NCBI RefSeq assembly: GCF_028287845.1
Contig: NZ_JAQBOW010000162.1
Coordinates: forward strand, 105,480 to 169,479
DNA length: 64,000 bases
Origin: Mucilaginibacter sp.
GTDB taxonomy: Bacteria; Bacteroidota; Bacteroidia; Sphingobacteriales; Sphingobacteriaceae
Direction: 5' to 3'
Of the stretch, positions 51,927-60,889 are shown in pieces (the first letter of the stretch is position 1; each line of letters begins with the position of its first letter). Below the pieces are notes generated by a model. The model had not been told where the DNA came from and did not search any database. It saw only the letters and a list, made by a program, of their open reading frames with translations. The translations under genes and the position numbers were made by a program.

Positions 51927-52624
51927 TAAAGCGGTTTATCGTTCTTGCGCAGCTCTTCGGCTATCAGTACTTTAATTTCATCATTAAGCTTGGCAAGGTC
52001 GTTGTTTGATGTGCCCGAATAATAGCCCCTGATGCGTTTTTCTTTATCAATCAATATCAGCTTATCACTATATATAAAATCATCGTTACCGGCTTTTATT
52101 GCATTAACCAGGAACCCTTTACGGGCCAGCGGATATATTACTGAAGTATCGCCGGTTAGAAACAGCCACTTTATACCCGGCGGGTTATATTGTGCTGAAT
52201 ATTTTTTTAACACTGCTATCGAGTCTCTTTGCGGATCGACCGTAATAGAGGCAAAACAAACCATACTATTCTTGGCATAATCTGATAATAGCGCGTTAAC
52301 ATTTTTATTTATGGTATTACAAACCGACGGGCAGTGCGTATAAAAAAAGCTGGCTACAAATATTTTATCGTCAAAACTTTTAGCGGTTACTATATTACCG
52401 TTTTGGTCATACAATTTAAAATCGGGCAGTTGATGGTATATAGTATCGGGAATAACCTCACCATGAAATTTATGACTTGTTTTGGCCAGCTGCTTTGGCC
52501 CGAAAAAAGGAAGCGGCTTATAACGGTTCTTACCTTCGGCGGTTAGCAAATAATATAAAAATCCCGGTAATGCTAATATCATTACCAGGATTATAATTTT
52601 TTTTACTGCACTTAAATTACCCAT
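51923..52624 (-). CDS. SCO1/SenC-like protein lacking the copper-binding histidine
   Basis: A 233-residue membrane-anchored thioredoxin-fold protein, one helix at residues 9-27. SCO proteins bring copper to the CuA site of cytochrome oxidase. The CxxxC pair is Cys98 and Cys102 in FFYTHCPSVCNTIN. The third copper ligand, a histidine about 85 residues later, is replaced: the matching segment reads DDFIYSDKLILIDKEKRIRG, with Tyr185 at that place. It may work as a thiol reductase instead, or use another ligand. It overlaps the subunit IV gene by one base. Confidence 0.86.
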   Translation of the reverse strand: MGNLSAVKKIIILVMILALPGFLYYLLTAEGKNRYKPLPFFGPKQLAKTSHKFHGEVIPDTIYHQLPDFKLYDQNGNIVTAKSFDDKIFVASFFYTHCPSVCNTINKNVNALLSDYAKNSMVCFASITVDPQRDSIAVLKKYSAQYNPPGIKWLFLTGDTSVIYPLARKGFLVNAIKAGNDDFIYSDKLILIDKEKRIRGYYSGTSNNDLAKLNDEIKVLIAEELRKNDKPLY

Positions 52625-52971
52625 TACAATCTCAGATCAATCCAGTGATGACTTTCGTTCGTCAATACCAGGATCAAACCGATGATGAAAAGAATAGGCA
52701 CCAATATGGCGTAAACCAAGCCTACTTTTTCAAACTTTAAGTGCATAAAATAAGCAACAATATAAAATGCTTTTAACAACGTTAAAACAATATATACCGG
52801 GTTTGCAATATGGCCGGGAATGATACCCTTGGGCACCATGTATAACGCAATTATAAATTCAATTGTAGTAATGCCCAGCAACACAAAAAATACGTTCCAT
52901 ATTTTTTTGCGGGTCATTGTATCGTGTTCACCATGTTCTTCGTGATGAACTTCTGTTGGTTCTGATGACAT
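52624..52971 (-). CDS. Cytochrome c oxidase subunit IV (small subunit)
   Basis: A 115-residue protein: a His-rich N-terminus (EVHHEEHGEHDTM) and three membrane helices (WNVFFVLLGITTIEFIIALYM, PVYIVLTLLKAFYIVAYFMHL, GLVYAILVPILFIIGLILVL). KAFYIVAYFMHLKFE is typical of the caa3/CyoD subunit IV family. The histidine stretch could bind metal. It lies 24 bases after the subunit III gene and overlaps sco. Confidence 0.9.
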   Translation of the reverse strand: MSSEPTEVHHEEHGEHDTMTRKKIWNVFFVLLGITTIEFIIALYMVPKGIIPGHIANPVYIVLTLLKAFYIVAYFMHLKFEKVGLVYAILVPILFIIGLILVLTNESHHWIDLRL

Positions 52972-52995
52972 ATATAATATGTTAAAGATGTTGTT

Positions 52996-53718
52996 TTAAA
53001 CTAAATAAAAGAAAGTAAATACAAATACCCATACAAGGTCTACAAAGTGCCAGTAAAGGCCAACTTTTTCTATCATTAAATAGCTGCCGCGTTTTTCGTA
53101 GGTACCAACCAATACATTAATGGTGATAATGATATTAATGATAACCCCGCTAAATACGTGAAAACCGTGAAAACCTGTTATAGTAAAGAATAAATTAGCA
53201 AACTGGTGTGCAGATGTTTGTTGTGCTACTAATGTACCACCGTTAAAAAACTCTTTTAAAGTTTCTGTATTTGTTGGTATGCTTGACCACCAAAAACCCT
53301 CGCTGTGTAAGTGGTTCCACTCTAATGCCTGGCAACCCAAAAACATAAACCCGCCAATGACAGTAAATATCATCCACATGACAACTTCTTTCTTTGAGTT
53401 ACGGTGGCCGGCCTCAACAGCCAATACCATGGTAACAGAGCTCATGATTAGGATAAAAGTCATTAAACCCACAAACACTAATGGAGCGCCATGCTCAACT
53501 AACCCGGGGATTGACTGAAATATTTTATCAGCGCCAGGCCAGGTACTTGCACTAAAGCGTAAGGCCCCGTAAGCGATCAATAATGAAGAGAAGGTAAATG
53601 CATCCGAAAGGAGGAAAAACCACATCATCATTTTACCATACTCAACATTAAACGGAGATCTTCCCCCCGACCATGGTGTTGTTTTTATTTCATCAATTTG
53701 TGATACTGTTGCGCTCAT
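52996..53718 (-). CDS. Cytochrome c oxidase subunit III (first copy)
   Basis: A 240-residue membrane protein with about six helices: MMMWFFLLSDAFTFSSLLIA, VFVGLMTFILIMSSVTMVLA, WMIFTVIGGFMFLGCQALEW, and FFTITGFHGFHVFSGVIIN, ending WHFVDLVWVFVFTFFYLV. These are family hallmarks, including the GFHGFHV segment and the final WHFVDxVW. A second, shorter subunit III-like gene is directly upstream (25 bases). Confidence 0.92.
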   Translation of the reverse strand: MSATVSQIDEIKTTPWSGGRSPFNVEYGKMMMWFFLLSDAFTFSSLLIAYGALRFSASTWPGADKIFQSIPGLVEHGAPLVFVGLMTFILIMSSVTMVLAVEAGHRNSKKEVVMWMIFTVIGGFMFLGCQALEWNHLHSEGFWWSSIPTNTETLKEFFNGGTLVAQQTSAHQFANLFFTITGFHGFHVFSGVIINIIITINVLVGTYEKRGSYLMIEKVGLYWHFVDLVWVFVFTFFYLV

Positions 53719-53743
53719 TTGTAATTAGTATAGCGTTATTAAA

Positions 53744-54322
53744 TTATTGGTTCAAAAGTAAAAAAACATACAGATAAATCCATATAATATCTAGAAAATG
53801 CCAAAAAATAGATGTCATTTCCATTCTATATAAATTTTTAACCTGTGGTATACGATTAATACTGCCTTTTAGCGCGCTTATTAACCATATAAGGCCGCCA
53901 ATAACATGCAGTAAATGTGCAAATGTCATTACATAAACAAATGACCGTGTTGCATTTGGATCTACCAGGTATATTTGCATTTTGTAGGCCAATATATACC
54001 AGCCATATACCTGTAATAATAAAAAGCTTATACCCAGGCCTATGGTTATCCACAATAGCATTTGTTGTTTTTCAAATTCTAATCGTTTTGCGGCCCTTGA
54101 TGCAAAAAATAAGGTGACACTGCTTGCTATCAATACCAGGGTGCTGTACCTGAATGAACTTGGCAATATTACGCTAAGCCCATGGCCACTCCCCCCGCTG
54201 TAAACTATAAATCCGCTGGTAAAAGCCGCAAAAAGCATAAATGATGTGAATATGAAAATCCACATTACAAATTTTTTGGCATTTAAGTTTATCTTATCTT
54301 CTTGTTGTATTTGGGCCATCAT
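53744..54322 (-). CDS. Cytochrome c oxidase subunit III-like protein (second, shorter copy)
   Basis: A 192-residue protein with five membrane helices: FVMWIFIFTSFMLFAAFTSG, YSTLVLIASSVTLFFASRAA, LLWITIGLGISFLLLQVYGW, SFVYVMTFAHLLHVIGGLIW and IFWHFLDIIWIYLYVFLLL. The AHLLHVIGG and WHFLDIIW segments correspond to those of the longer copy. Paired long and short subunit III genes are common with alternative complex III oxidases. It begins right at the end of ctaB (ctaB stop one base after). Confidence 0.9.
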   Translation of the reverse strand: MMAQIQQEDKINLNAKKFVMWIFIFTSFMLFAAFTSGFIVYSGGSGHGLSVILPSSFRYSTLVLIASSVTLFFASRAAKRLEFEKQQMLLWITIGLGISFLLLQVYGWYILAYKMQIYLVDPNATRSFVYVMTFAHLLHVIGGLIWLISALKGSINRIPQVKNLYRMEMTSIFWHFLDIIWIYLYVFLLLNQ

Positions 54323-54323
54323 C

Positions 54324-55214
54324 TCACTTTCCTATAAAATCAAATAAAAACATTAACTGTACTACCGGCAAATAAAAAAACGAACCGAACATTAGCTTAC
54401 GTGCCGATGGTATATCCAGCTTGCGTAATAATACGAATGCCTGGTATAAAAATATCAAACTGCACACTAATGACACGCCGAATACATACCAACCGCCATA
54501 TCCATAAATAGTTGGCAATAAGCTTACCGGTACTAATATAATTGCAAATATAAAGGTTATTATGGCGCTGGCTCTATCACGGCTCCCTGTTGGCAACAAT
54601 CTGAAACCCGCTAATTTATAATCATCATCCAGCACCCAGGCAATTGCCCAGAAATGGACAAACTGCCAAATAAATTGTATTGCAAATAGTATTAGTGCAA
54701 TTTCATCAATGCGCCCATGTGGCTGCCCGGCTACATAACCAATAAGCGGCGGCAAAGCTCCCGGTATGGCACCTACAAAAACCGCAATAGGCGATTTCCG
54801 CTTTAGCGGCGTATATGCAAAGGCATACAGTAAAATTGAGAATACCGATAATATCCCTGTTAAGATATTAAGCGTACCCAAAATATAAGTACCCGCCATG
54901 CCCATAGCTAAGCCTAAAACAAGGCCCTGCCCCGTGGTCATCCTACCGGCTGGCATTGGGCGGTCCATGGTACGTTTCATCAGCTTATCCAGGTCCACTT
55001 CTATTATTTCGTTAAAGCAATTTGCTGCCCCGGTAACCAGGAAGCCGCCGGCTACAAGTTTTAACCAGTTGATCCACATCACCGAGCTGTACAACGAACC
55101 CCAGGTATTGCCCCCATTTGCTTTTACGGCAATGATAAATGATATAGATGCAGAAAATACAACCAAAAAGGTTAGCCTGAATTTTATTAGTTTTGAAAAA
55201 TCAGCCAACTTCAT
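54324..55214 (-). CDS. ctaB: Protohaem IX farnesyltransferase (haem O synthase)
   Basis: CtaB adds farnesyl to haem B on the way to haem A. The product has 296 residues in nine helices. The first Asp-rich motif is NEIIEVDLDKLMKRTMDRPMP (NxxxExxxDxxMxRTxxRP). The second is WVLDDDYKLAGFRLLP. The start ATG at 55214 overlaps the ctaA stop as ATGA, indicating translational coupling. Confidence 0.96.
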   Translation of the reverse strand: MKLADFSKLIKFRLTFLVVFSASISFIIAVKANGGNTWGSLYSSVMWINWLKLVAGGFLVTGAANCFNEIIEVDLDKLMKRTMDRPMPAGRMTTGQGLVLGLAMGMAGTYILGTLNILTGILSVFSILLYAFAYTPLKRKSPIAVFVGAIPGALPPLIGYVAGQPHGRIDEIALILFAIQFIWQFVHFWAIAWVLDDDYKLAGFRLLPTGSRDRASAIITFIFAIILVPVSLLPTIYGYGGWYVFGVSLVCSLIFLYQAFVLLRKLDIPSARKLMFGSFFYLPVVQLMFLFDFIGK

Positions 55215-56272
55215 ATGCGCGCCCCCTGTAAATTAACCGATTGATATAAATTCAACATTAAATAAAACTGGGCACCAAATACCAAACTTGCCAATAAAAT
55301 GTGTGTGGCCTGCGCAACCGGAGGCAATGCAAAATAAGATAGCACTATACCCGTAACAATTTGCAAAGCAATCATTAAAAAGGTAAAACTCATTATTTGC
55401 TGCTGTAACGAATGCCTGTTAAAGGTACGGCGTATCAACGCGTATAATAACACATTAATAAGCAATACTAATATAGCTACGTCTCTATGCTGCGCGAATA
55501 TATCGCCGGCATCCTTAATCCAATCAGACCGGTAGCCGTCTTGCAACCTTGTTGATACCGCGTCAATTCTTTCTCGTACCTGGGCACCAAATGTTATTTG
55601 CAATATGCTTATTATCAAAGCAAATAATGTAACAATATGGGTTATTGGGTTTACCTGCAATTTCGGTCGGCCGCAAACTCTGGCTAAATGATAAGTAGCA
55701 ATGCTTATAGCTAATATGGCTAATGCCAGCAATAAGTGCACGGTTATTATCCAGGCCACTAAATTGGACGACACTACGATAGAGCCCAACCATGCCTGGA
55801 AACCTATCAGCACTAAATTAAAAACTGATAAAAAAGGTATTAGTTTATTGGTATCGCTATAGCTGAATGAATAGATAGTGGCTAATAATAAAAATATGCC
55901 TGATACAGCGCCAATTAAACGGTTAATATATTCCGTCCAGGTTTTGGCAACGTTAAATTCTTCAGGAATAAGTATGGATTTGTCTTCGCGTAGACGGCGG
56001 GCCAAATCGCTGTAACCAAATACATCAAGCGTTTTGGCAAAGCGTTGGTTCTTAGCCAAACGACCGGCAACATATTTCTCTTTATAATTAGCTGGAAGAT
56101 CTGACGCGGTAACAGGGGGTATATATCCGCCGAAGCATTTTGGCCAGTCGGGGCAACCCATGCCCGAGCCGGTACTGCGTACCACCCCACCTGCTAATAT
56201 CAATACAAAAAGCAGAATAACGCTTAAAAAGTTAATTTTTCGAAATCTGATTTTTGATGCGGCTCTGTTCAT
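55211..56272 (-). CDS. ctaA: Haem A synthase (COX15/CtaA)
   Basis: CtaA oxidises haem O to haem A. The product has 353 residues with eight helices. ILAGGVVRSTGSGMGCPDWPKC (N-terminal) carries the conserved glycine-rich signature and the cysteine of the CxxxxxC pair. TWTEYINRLIGAVSG and VHLLLALAILAI carry conserved haem histidine/glutamate positions, and ATHILLASLVFGAQ lies near the C-terminus. It lies after ctaD, separated by a 165-base gap filled by a palindromic spacer. Confidence 0.95.
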   Translation of the reverse strand: MNRAASKIRFRKINFLSVILLFVLILAGGVVRSTGSGMGCPDWPKCFGGYIPPVTASDLPANYKEKYVAGRLAKNQRFAKTLDVFGYSDLARRLREDKSILIPEEFNVAKTWTEYINRLIGAVSGIFLLLATIYSFSYSDTNKLIPFLSVFNLVLIGFQAWLGSIVVSSNLVAWIITVHLLLALAILAISIATYHLARVCGRPKLQVNPITHIVTLFALIISILQITFGAQVRERIDAVSTRLQDGYRSDWIKDAGDIFAQHRDVAILVLLINVLLYALIRRTFNRHSLQQQIMSFTFLMIALQIVTGIVLSYFALPPVAQATHILLASLVFGAQFYLMLNLYQSVNLQGARI

Positions 56273-56290
56273 CTAAATATTTCTAACAAA

Positions 56291-56411
56291 TTAGGGTATC
56301 TGTAACCTTAAGTCTTTAGTCTAAAGTCTTTAGTCTGAAGTAAGTCAAAACTTATTGACTAAAGACTTACGACTTAAAACTTACGACTTAAAAAAGGTAC
56401 AGATACCCTAA
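56291..56411. repeat. Nested private-word palindrome between ctaD and ctaA (word AAGTCTTTAGTC)
   Basis: The outer arms TTAGGGTATCTGTA (56291-56304) and TACAGATACCCTAA (56398-56411) are perfectly complementary. Inside them AAGTCTTTAGTC is repeated with small changes on the left, and GACTAAAGACTTACGACTT on the right. The whole could fold as one long hairpin on the ctaD-ctaA transcript. Confidence 0.85.
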
Positions 56412-56437
56412 AAGATCAGATCGGTAAAAGTGTTATA

Positions 56438-58321
56438 TTATTTTACTTCTTCGTTAGCTTTTTGTGTACTTGTCCACTTGCTAAGCTCTTCCATTCCTGC
56501 AGGATTATCTTCAAAATCATGCGGCAAATTTGAGCTCATTGTTTGTGAAAAAGGAGTTGTTTGTAGTATAAAATCTTCCTCAGCCCCTGGTTTGCTATAA
56601 TCATACGGCCAACGGTAAACGGTTGGTATTTCTCCCGGCCAGTTACCATGTATATGTTCAACAGGTGTTGTCCATTCCAATGTATTTGCCTGCCATGGGT
56701 TTTGAATAGCTTTTTTACCCCAGAAAATAGAATGTACAAAGTTATACAAGAATGCAACCTGCGCACAAGCCGACATAATAGCCGCCCATGTAATAAACAT
56801 ATTTACTGATAACCAGCGTTGCATTGAAGCAAACTCGGTAAAGGCATAGTAACGACGTGGCACCCCATCAAGACCCATAAAGTGCATTGGGAAGAATACC
56901 AGGTAAGCACCTATAAAGGTTAACCAAAAGTGCAGATAGCCTAATTTCTCGTCCATCATTTTGCCAAACATTTTAGGGAACCAGTGATATACACCGGCAA
57001 GCATCCCGAAAATAGCTGCCGAACCCATTACCAGGTGGAAGTGGGCCACAACAAAATAAGTATCGTGAAGGTTAATATCTAAAGCGGCGTTACCTAAAAA
57101 TATACCGGTTAAACCACCTGATATAAAGAAAGACACCATACCAATAGCAAATAACATAGCAGGTGTAAACCTGATATTTCCGCGCCAAAGCGTGGCCAGC
57201 CAGTTAAAGGTTTTTACTGCTGATGGTACCGCGATAATTAATGTAGTGATCATGAACACACCACCCAAAAACGGATTCATACCGGTGATGAACATATGGT
57301 GACCCCATACGATGAAAGATAATACGGTAATACCAATTAATGAGTAAACCATTGCGTGATAACCAAAAATAGGTTTACGTGAATTTACAGACATGATCTC
57401 GGACGAGATACCCATTGCCGGCATAATTACGATATATACTTCCGGGTGACCCAGGAACCAGAATAAGTGCTGGAACAATATAGGGCTACCACCTTCAAAA
57501 GGCATAACCTGTCCGTTAACAACAATGTCTGATAAGTAAAAGCTTGTACCAAAACTACGATCGAATATTAATAATACCACACCGGCAACCAGTACAGGGA
57601 ATGATAATACGCCAAGGATAGCTGTTAAGAAAAACGCCCATATCGTTAAAGGCATTTTCCAAAGGTCCATACCTTTTGTACGCATATTTAATACGGTACT
57701 TACATAGTTTATGCCACCCATTAGCGATGATGCTACAAAGCATACCATACTAATTAACCACAACGTCATACCCATGCCAGAACCCTTCATAGCGGTAGGC
57801 AAGGCAGATAGCGGTGGATAAATTGTCCATCCCGGTCCGGCAGGGCCCTTTTGTACAAAGAACGATGACAGCATGATAACGCATGCAGTTAAGAACAACC
57901 AGTAAGACAACATATTAATGAATGGCGAAGCCATATCACGTGCGCCTACCTGTAATGGTATTAATAAGTTACTGAAAGTACCGCTTAAGCCGGCAGTTAA
58001 TACAAAGAACACCATGATAGTACCATGTATGGTAACTAACGACAGGTAAAACTCAGGGTCCAAACGTCCCTCAGGAGCGAAACGGCCTAATAGTGTTTCT
58101 AATAATGGAAATGCTTTATCAGGATATGCTAATTGTATCCTGAATAAGATAGACAATAGCATGGCAATAACGGCCATAGTAATACCTGTTATCAGGAATT
58201 GCTTGGCAATCATTTTGTGATCCTGGCTAAAAACGTATTTAGTAAGGAATGTATCGTGGTGATGCTCGTGACCCTCTTCGTGGTGTACTACTCCGTGATC
58301 GTGAACTGATAATGTTGACAT
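56438..58321 (-). CDS. ctaD: Cytochrome c oxidase subunit I (A1-type haem-copper oxidase)
   Basis: The catalytic subunit, 627 residues, about 12 or more helices. Metal ligands are visible: the low-spin haem histidine in VTIHGTIMVFF, CuB histidine and cross-linked tyrosine in GHPEVYIVIMPAMG, the HH pair in VWGHHMFITGM, and the haem histidines in HDTYFVVAHFHLVMG. The GHPEVY form with glutamate marks an A1-type proton channel. The N-terminus has a histidine-rich segment (DHGVVHHEEGHEHHHD). It lies nine bases after ctaC. Confidence 0.97.
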   Translation of the reverse strand: MSTLSVHDHGVVHHEEGHEHHHDTFLTKYVFSQDHKMIAKQFLITGITMAVIAMLLSILFRIQLAYPDKAFPLLETLLGRFAPEGRLDPEFYLSLVTIHGTIMVFFVLTAGLSGTFSNLLIPLQVGARDMASPFINMLSYWLFLTACVIMLSSFFVQKGPAGPGWTIYPPLSALPTAMKGSGMGMTLWLISMVCFVASSLMGGINYVSTVLNMRTKGMDLWKMPLTIWAFFLTAILGVLSFPVLVAGVVLLIFDRSFGTSFYLSDIVVNGQVMPFEGGSPILFQHLFWFLGHPEVYIVIMPAMGISSEIMSVNSRKPIFGYHAMVYSLIGITVLSFIVWGHHMFITGMNPFLGGVFMITTLIIAVPSAVKTFNWLATLWRGNIRFTPAMLFAIGMVSFFISGGLTGIFLGNAALDINLHDTYFVVAHFHLVMGSAAIFGMLAGVYHWFPKMFGKMMDEKLGYLHFWLTFIGAYLVFFPMHFMGLDGVPRRYYAFTEFASMQRWLSVNMFITWAAIMSACAQVAFLYNFVHSIFWGKKAIQNPWQANTLEWTTPVEHIHGNWPGEIPTVYRWPYDYSKPGAEEDFILQTTPFSQTMSSNLPHDFEDNPAGMEELSKWTSTQKANEEVK

Positions 58322-58330
58322 AATCGCTAA

Positions 58331-59569
58331 TTAATTGTTTAACGCTAACCTATTTTGTGAAATGCTTTTATTCTGACCTGCTTGCGCAAGCTTTAGTTCC
58401 TTCATTAACGGATAAGTTAAATAAGGCTTTTGCTTGGCTATCCATTGGCGGTATTCGCCTTCGGTAACCACACGCACAACTTTTTGCATGTTGTAATGGC
58501 TTCCTCCGCATATTTTGTTACAATAAAGCAGGTATTCAAATTTAGGATCGTCTACCTTTCTGCGCATTTCTGCTGTAGTAATGGTAGGTGTAAATTTGAA
58601 GAAGGTTGGCAAGCCCGGCACCGCGTTTTGCTGTACCCTGAAGTGCGGCAAATAAACGCTGTGTATCACGTCTTGTGAAAATATGTTTAAGCGTATTGTT
58701 TTATTTACCGGCAATACTAAGGTATCTGCCTGTAAATCGTCAAAGCTGTGTTTGTCTTTATAATCAATACCTAATTTGTTGCTGCCAACAATAAGCCTGA
58801 AATTTTTCTTTCCTAATATACCATCAGTACCGGGGTAACGTATTTCCCATGCAAACTGGTGGCCGGTAATATCAATGTTTAATGAAGCCGGTTGTCCTTT
58901 AACGTCAGAGCTGTTTTCAACTTCCTGCCAGGTAAAGAAACCGAAGATAACCAACACCGTTAACACAATAGCAGGAACAATTGTCCAAATTTTCTCGATG
59001 GTGTTATTGTGCGGTAAAAAATAAGCCCTGCGTTTTGCAGAGTGTCTGTATCTAAACAGGAAGGTAAATAACAATATCTGGGTTATAACAAATACTATCA
59101 GGGTGATGATAGTAGTTGTTAAAAACATGGCATCTATTTTTACACCGTGTTTTGAAGCAGCCTCGGGTAATGTCATGCTGCCCTGTACGGTGATATCCCA
59201 ATAAGCACCACCAAGACCTGCTACAAGAAAAATCAGGCAAATTATACCCATTACGTTGTTCCACTGGATACCTTTTTTTCCTTGTATCTGCTGGCTAAGG
59301 TCATAAACCTTTAATATTTTACCTACAACAGCTATCGCTATTGCCAGTAAAACGAAGAGCAGTACATAATAACCTACACTTAACCAGTCAACACCGGGTT
59401 TATCGGCAGTAGTAGCAGAAGCAGTTTCTGTTTGTGCCATTAACACGTTTGTGCCCAAAAGCATAAACACGGCTAAAAGCGCAAGTAACTTCTTAGAATT
59501 TTTCACGAGTGGTTTGCTCTCAGAGGTGTTCAAGAGGGCTCCGCCGTTTATTAGTTGTTTGAATGCCAT
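58331..59569 (-). CDS. ctaC: Cytochrome c oxidase subunit II with CuA site, long N-terminal membrane part
   Basis: A 412-residue protein, much longer than usual subunit II. A signal-like helix ends VLMAQ, and four further membrane helices precede the CuA domain. The copper ligands are His in DVIHSVYLPHFRVQQ and CNKICGGSHYNMQ (Cys, Cys, His, Met). The residue normally Glu between the cysteines, which reaches the magnesium site, is Lys here. I start at ATG 59569 (MAFKQLINGG); a frame 15 codons longer reads through unlikely sequence. It lies 48 bases after actF. Confidence 0.93.
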   Translation of the reverse strand: MAFKQLINGGALLNTSESKPLVKNSKKLLALLAVFMLLGTNVLMAQTETASATTADKPGVDWLSVGYYVLLFVLLAIAIAVVGKILKVYDLSQQIQGKKGIQWNNVMGIICLIFLVAGLGGAYWDITVQGSMTLPEAASKHGVKIDAMFLTTTIITLIVFVITQILLFTFLFRYRHSAKRRAYFLPHNNTIEKIWTIVPAIVLTVLVIFGFFTWQEVENSSDVKGQPASLNIDITGHQFAWEIRYPGTDGILGKKNFRLIVGSNKLGIDYKDKHSFDDLQADTLVLPVNKTIRLNIFSQDVIHSVYLPHFRVQQNAVPGLPTFFKFTPTITTAEMRRKVDDPKFEYLLYCNKICGGSHYNMQKVVRVVTEGEYRQWIAKQKPYLTYPLMKELKLAQAGQNKSISQNRLALNN

Positions 59570-59617
59570 TGTATTGGTTGTTTGGTATTCTTTATTTTGT
59601 TGCAAATTTAACAATTA

Positions 59618-60886
59618 TTATATGTGATGATGTAAGCTCTCCTGCAAGAAAGGATGATTTTTAGGCACAAGGGATTTGAACTTGCTCAACGCGTTGAAAA
59701 GCAGGAAGGTAAATAATCCGGCAAATCCAATAAAAATTCCAATCTCTTCTACACCTAAACCACGGCCCTCTGCCCCTACAGTAGCAGGCATTATCATCAT
59801 GTAGTAATCAAGCCAGTGACCCAGTATTAAAATAATACAAGCTGCTTTTAGAACACCTACGGCACGTTTTGAATCGCGGGCCATTAATACTAAGAACGGT
59901 GCTAAGAAGTTCACTACTATATTTAACCAGAACCATGGTTGAAACTCGGGTTCCCATCTCTTATAAAAATAAGCGGCTTCTTCAGGTATGTTGGCGTAAT
60001 AGATCAACAGGAACTGTGCAAACCATAAGTAAGTCCAGAATATAGAGAAACCAAACATTAGCTGACCCAGATTATGCAAATGATCTTCGGTGATCCAGCT
60101 AAAATAGCCTTGTTTCCTCAGGTAAATTATAACCAGCGTAATTACCGCTAAACCACTTACCCACATAGCTGCAAAGTTATACCAGCCAAACATGGTAGAG
60201 AACCAATGCGCGTCTAATGACATGATCGTATCAAACGCGAATAACGGTACAGTAAAACCAAATACTACCAGGAATGCACAAGCTACATTAAAGCTCTTTT
60301 TGTAATTGAACATACCGCCCAATTCATCCTCGTTGTTTGAGTATTTTACCAGCAACAAGCCTAATATGCTATAAGCAAGCAGATAAAACGCTAAACGGAT
60401 AAAGAAGAAAGGGACATTTAAGTAGCCCGATTTACCGGCAATCACCTTACTATATGCATCAGTGCCAGGCGTAGTAATTGCTTTTGGCGCCCATTCTTTA
60501 TACAAATAAGTCCCGGTGATATGCTGACCACTTTCTGTTACTACTTGTTGGGTAAAGTGTATACCGCAAAAAATTATTACTAATAATATAACAGCCGCAT
60601 AAGGTAATACCTTAACAAATGCCTGCGGTACACGTAATAATGAAGCAGACCACCCCGCCTGTGCCGCATATTGCAATGCACAAAAGAATATGCCGGCAAT
60701 ACAAACACACGTAAAGTAATAGCCCATAAGCAATAAGTTTGCAAATGTGCGTTCACCATGATTAGTAAGGAATCCGAACGCTATGGCAATAATGCCGATA
60801 ACAACAGCTATCAGGCTCCATGTTTTTGCCTTACCGCTAAATTCAAATTGTTCGTTAAAACTATTATGAGTTTCCATTAAATTCAA
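59618..60886 (-). CDS. actF: Alternative complex III membrane subunit ActF
   Basis: A 422-residue polytopic protein with about ten helices. It belongs to the NrfD-like family of ActC and ActF. Typical stretches are FAFDTIMSLDAHWFSTMFGWYNF, MFGFSIFWTYLWFAQFLLIYYANIPEE and NFLAPFLVLMARDSKR. Together with ActC it contains the quinol-oxidising membrane part of alternative complex III (quinol:cytochrome c/HiPIP oxidoreductase). It lies four bases after actE. Confidence 0.93.
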   Translation of the reverse strand: MNLMETHNSFNEQFEFSGKAKTWSLIAVVIGIIAIAFGFLTNHGERTFANLLLMGYYFTCVCIAGIFFCALQYAAQAGWSASLLRVPQAFVKVLPYAAVILLVIIFCGIHFTQQVVTESGQHITGTYLYKEWAPKAITTPGTDAYSKVIAGKSGYLNVPFFFIRLAFYLLAYSILGLLLVKYSNNEDELGGMFNYKKSFNVACAFLVVFGFTVPLFAFDTIMSLDAHWFSTMFGWYNFAAMWVSGLAVITLVIIYLRKQGYFSWITEDHLHNLGQLMFGFSIFWTYLWFAQFLLIYYANIPEEAAYFYKRWEPEFQPWFWLNIVVNFLAPFLVLMARDSKRAVGVLKAACIILILGHWLDYYMMIMPATVGAEGRGLGVEEIGIFIGFAGLFTFLLFNALSKFKSLVPKNHPFLQESLHHHI

Positions 60887-60889
60887 TTC

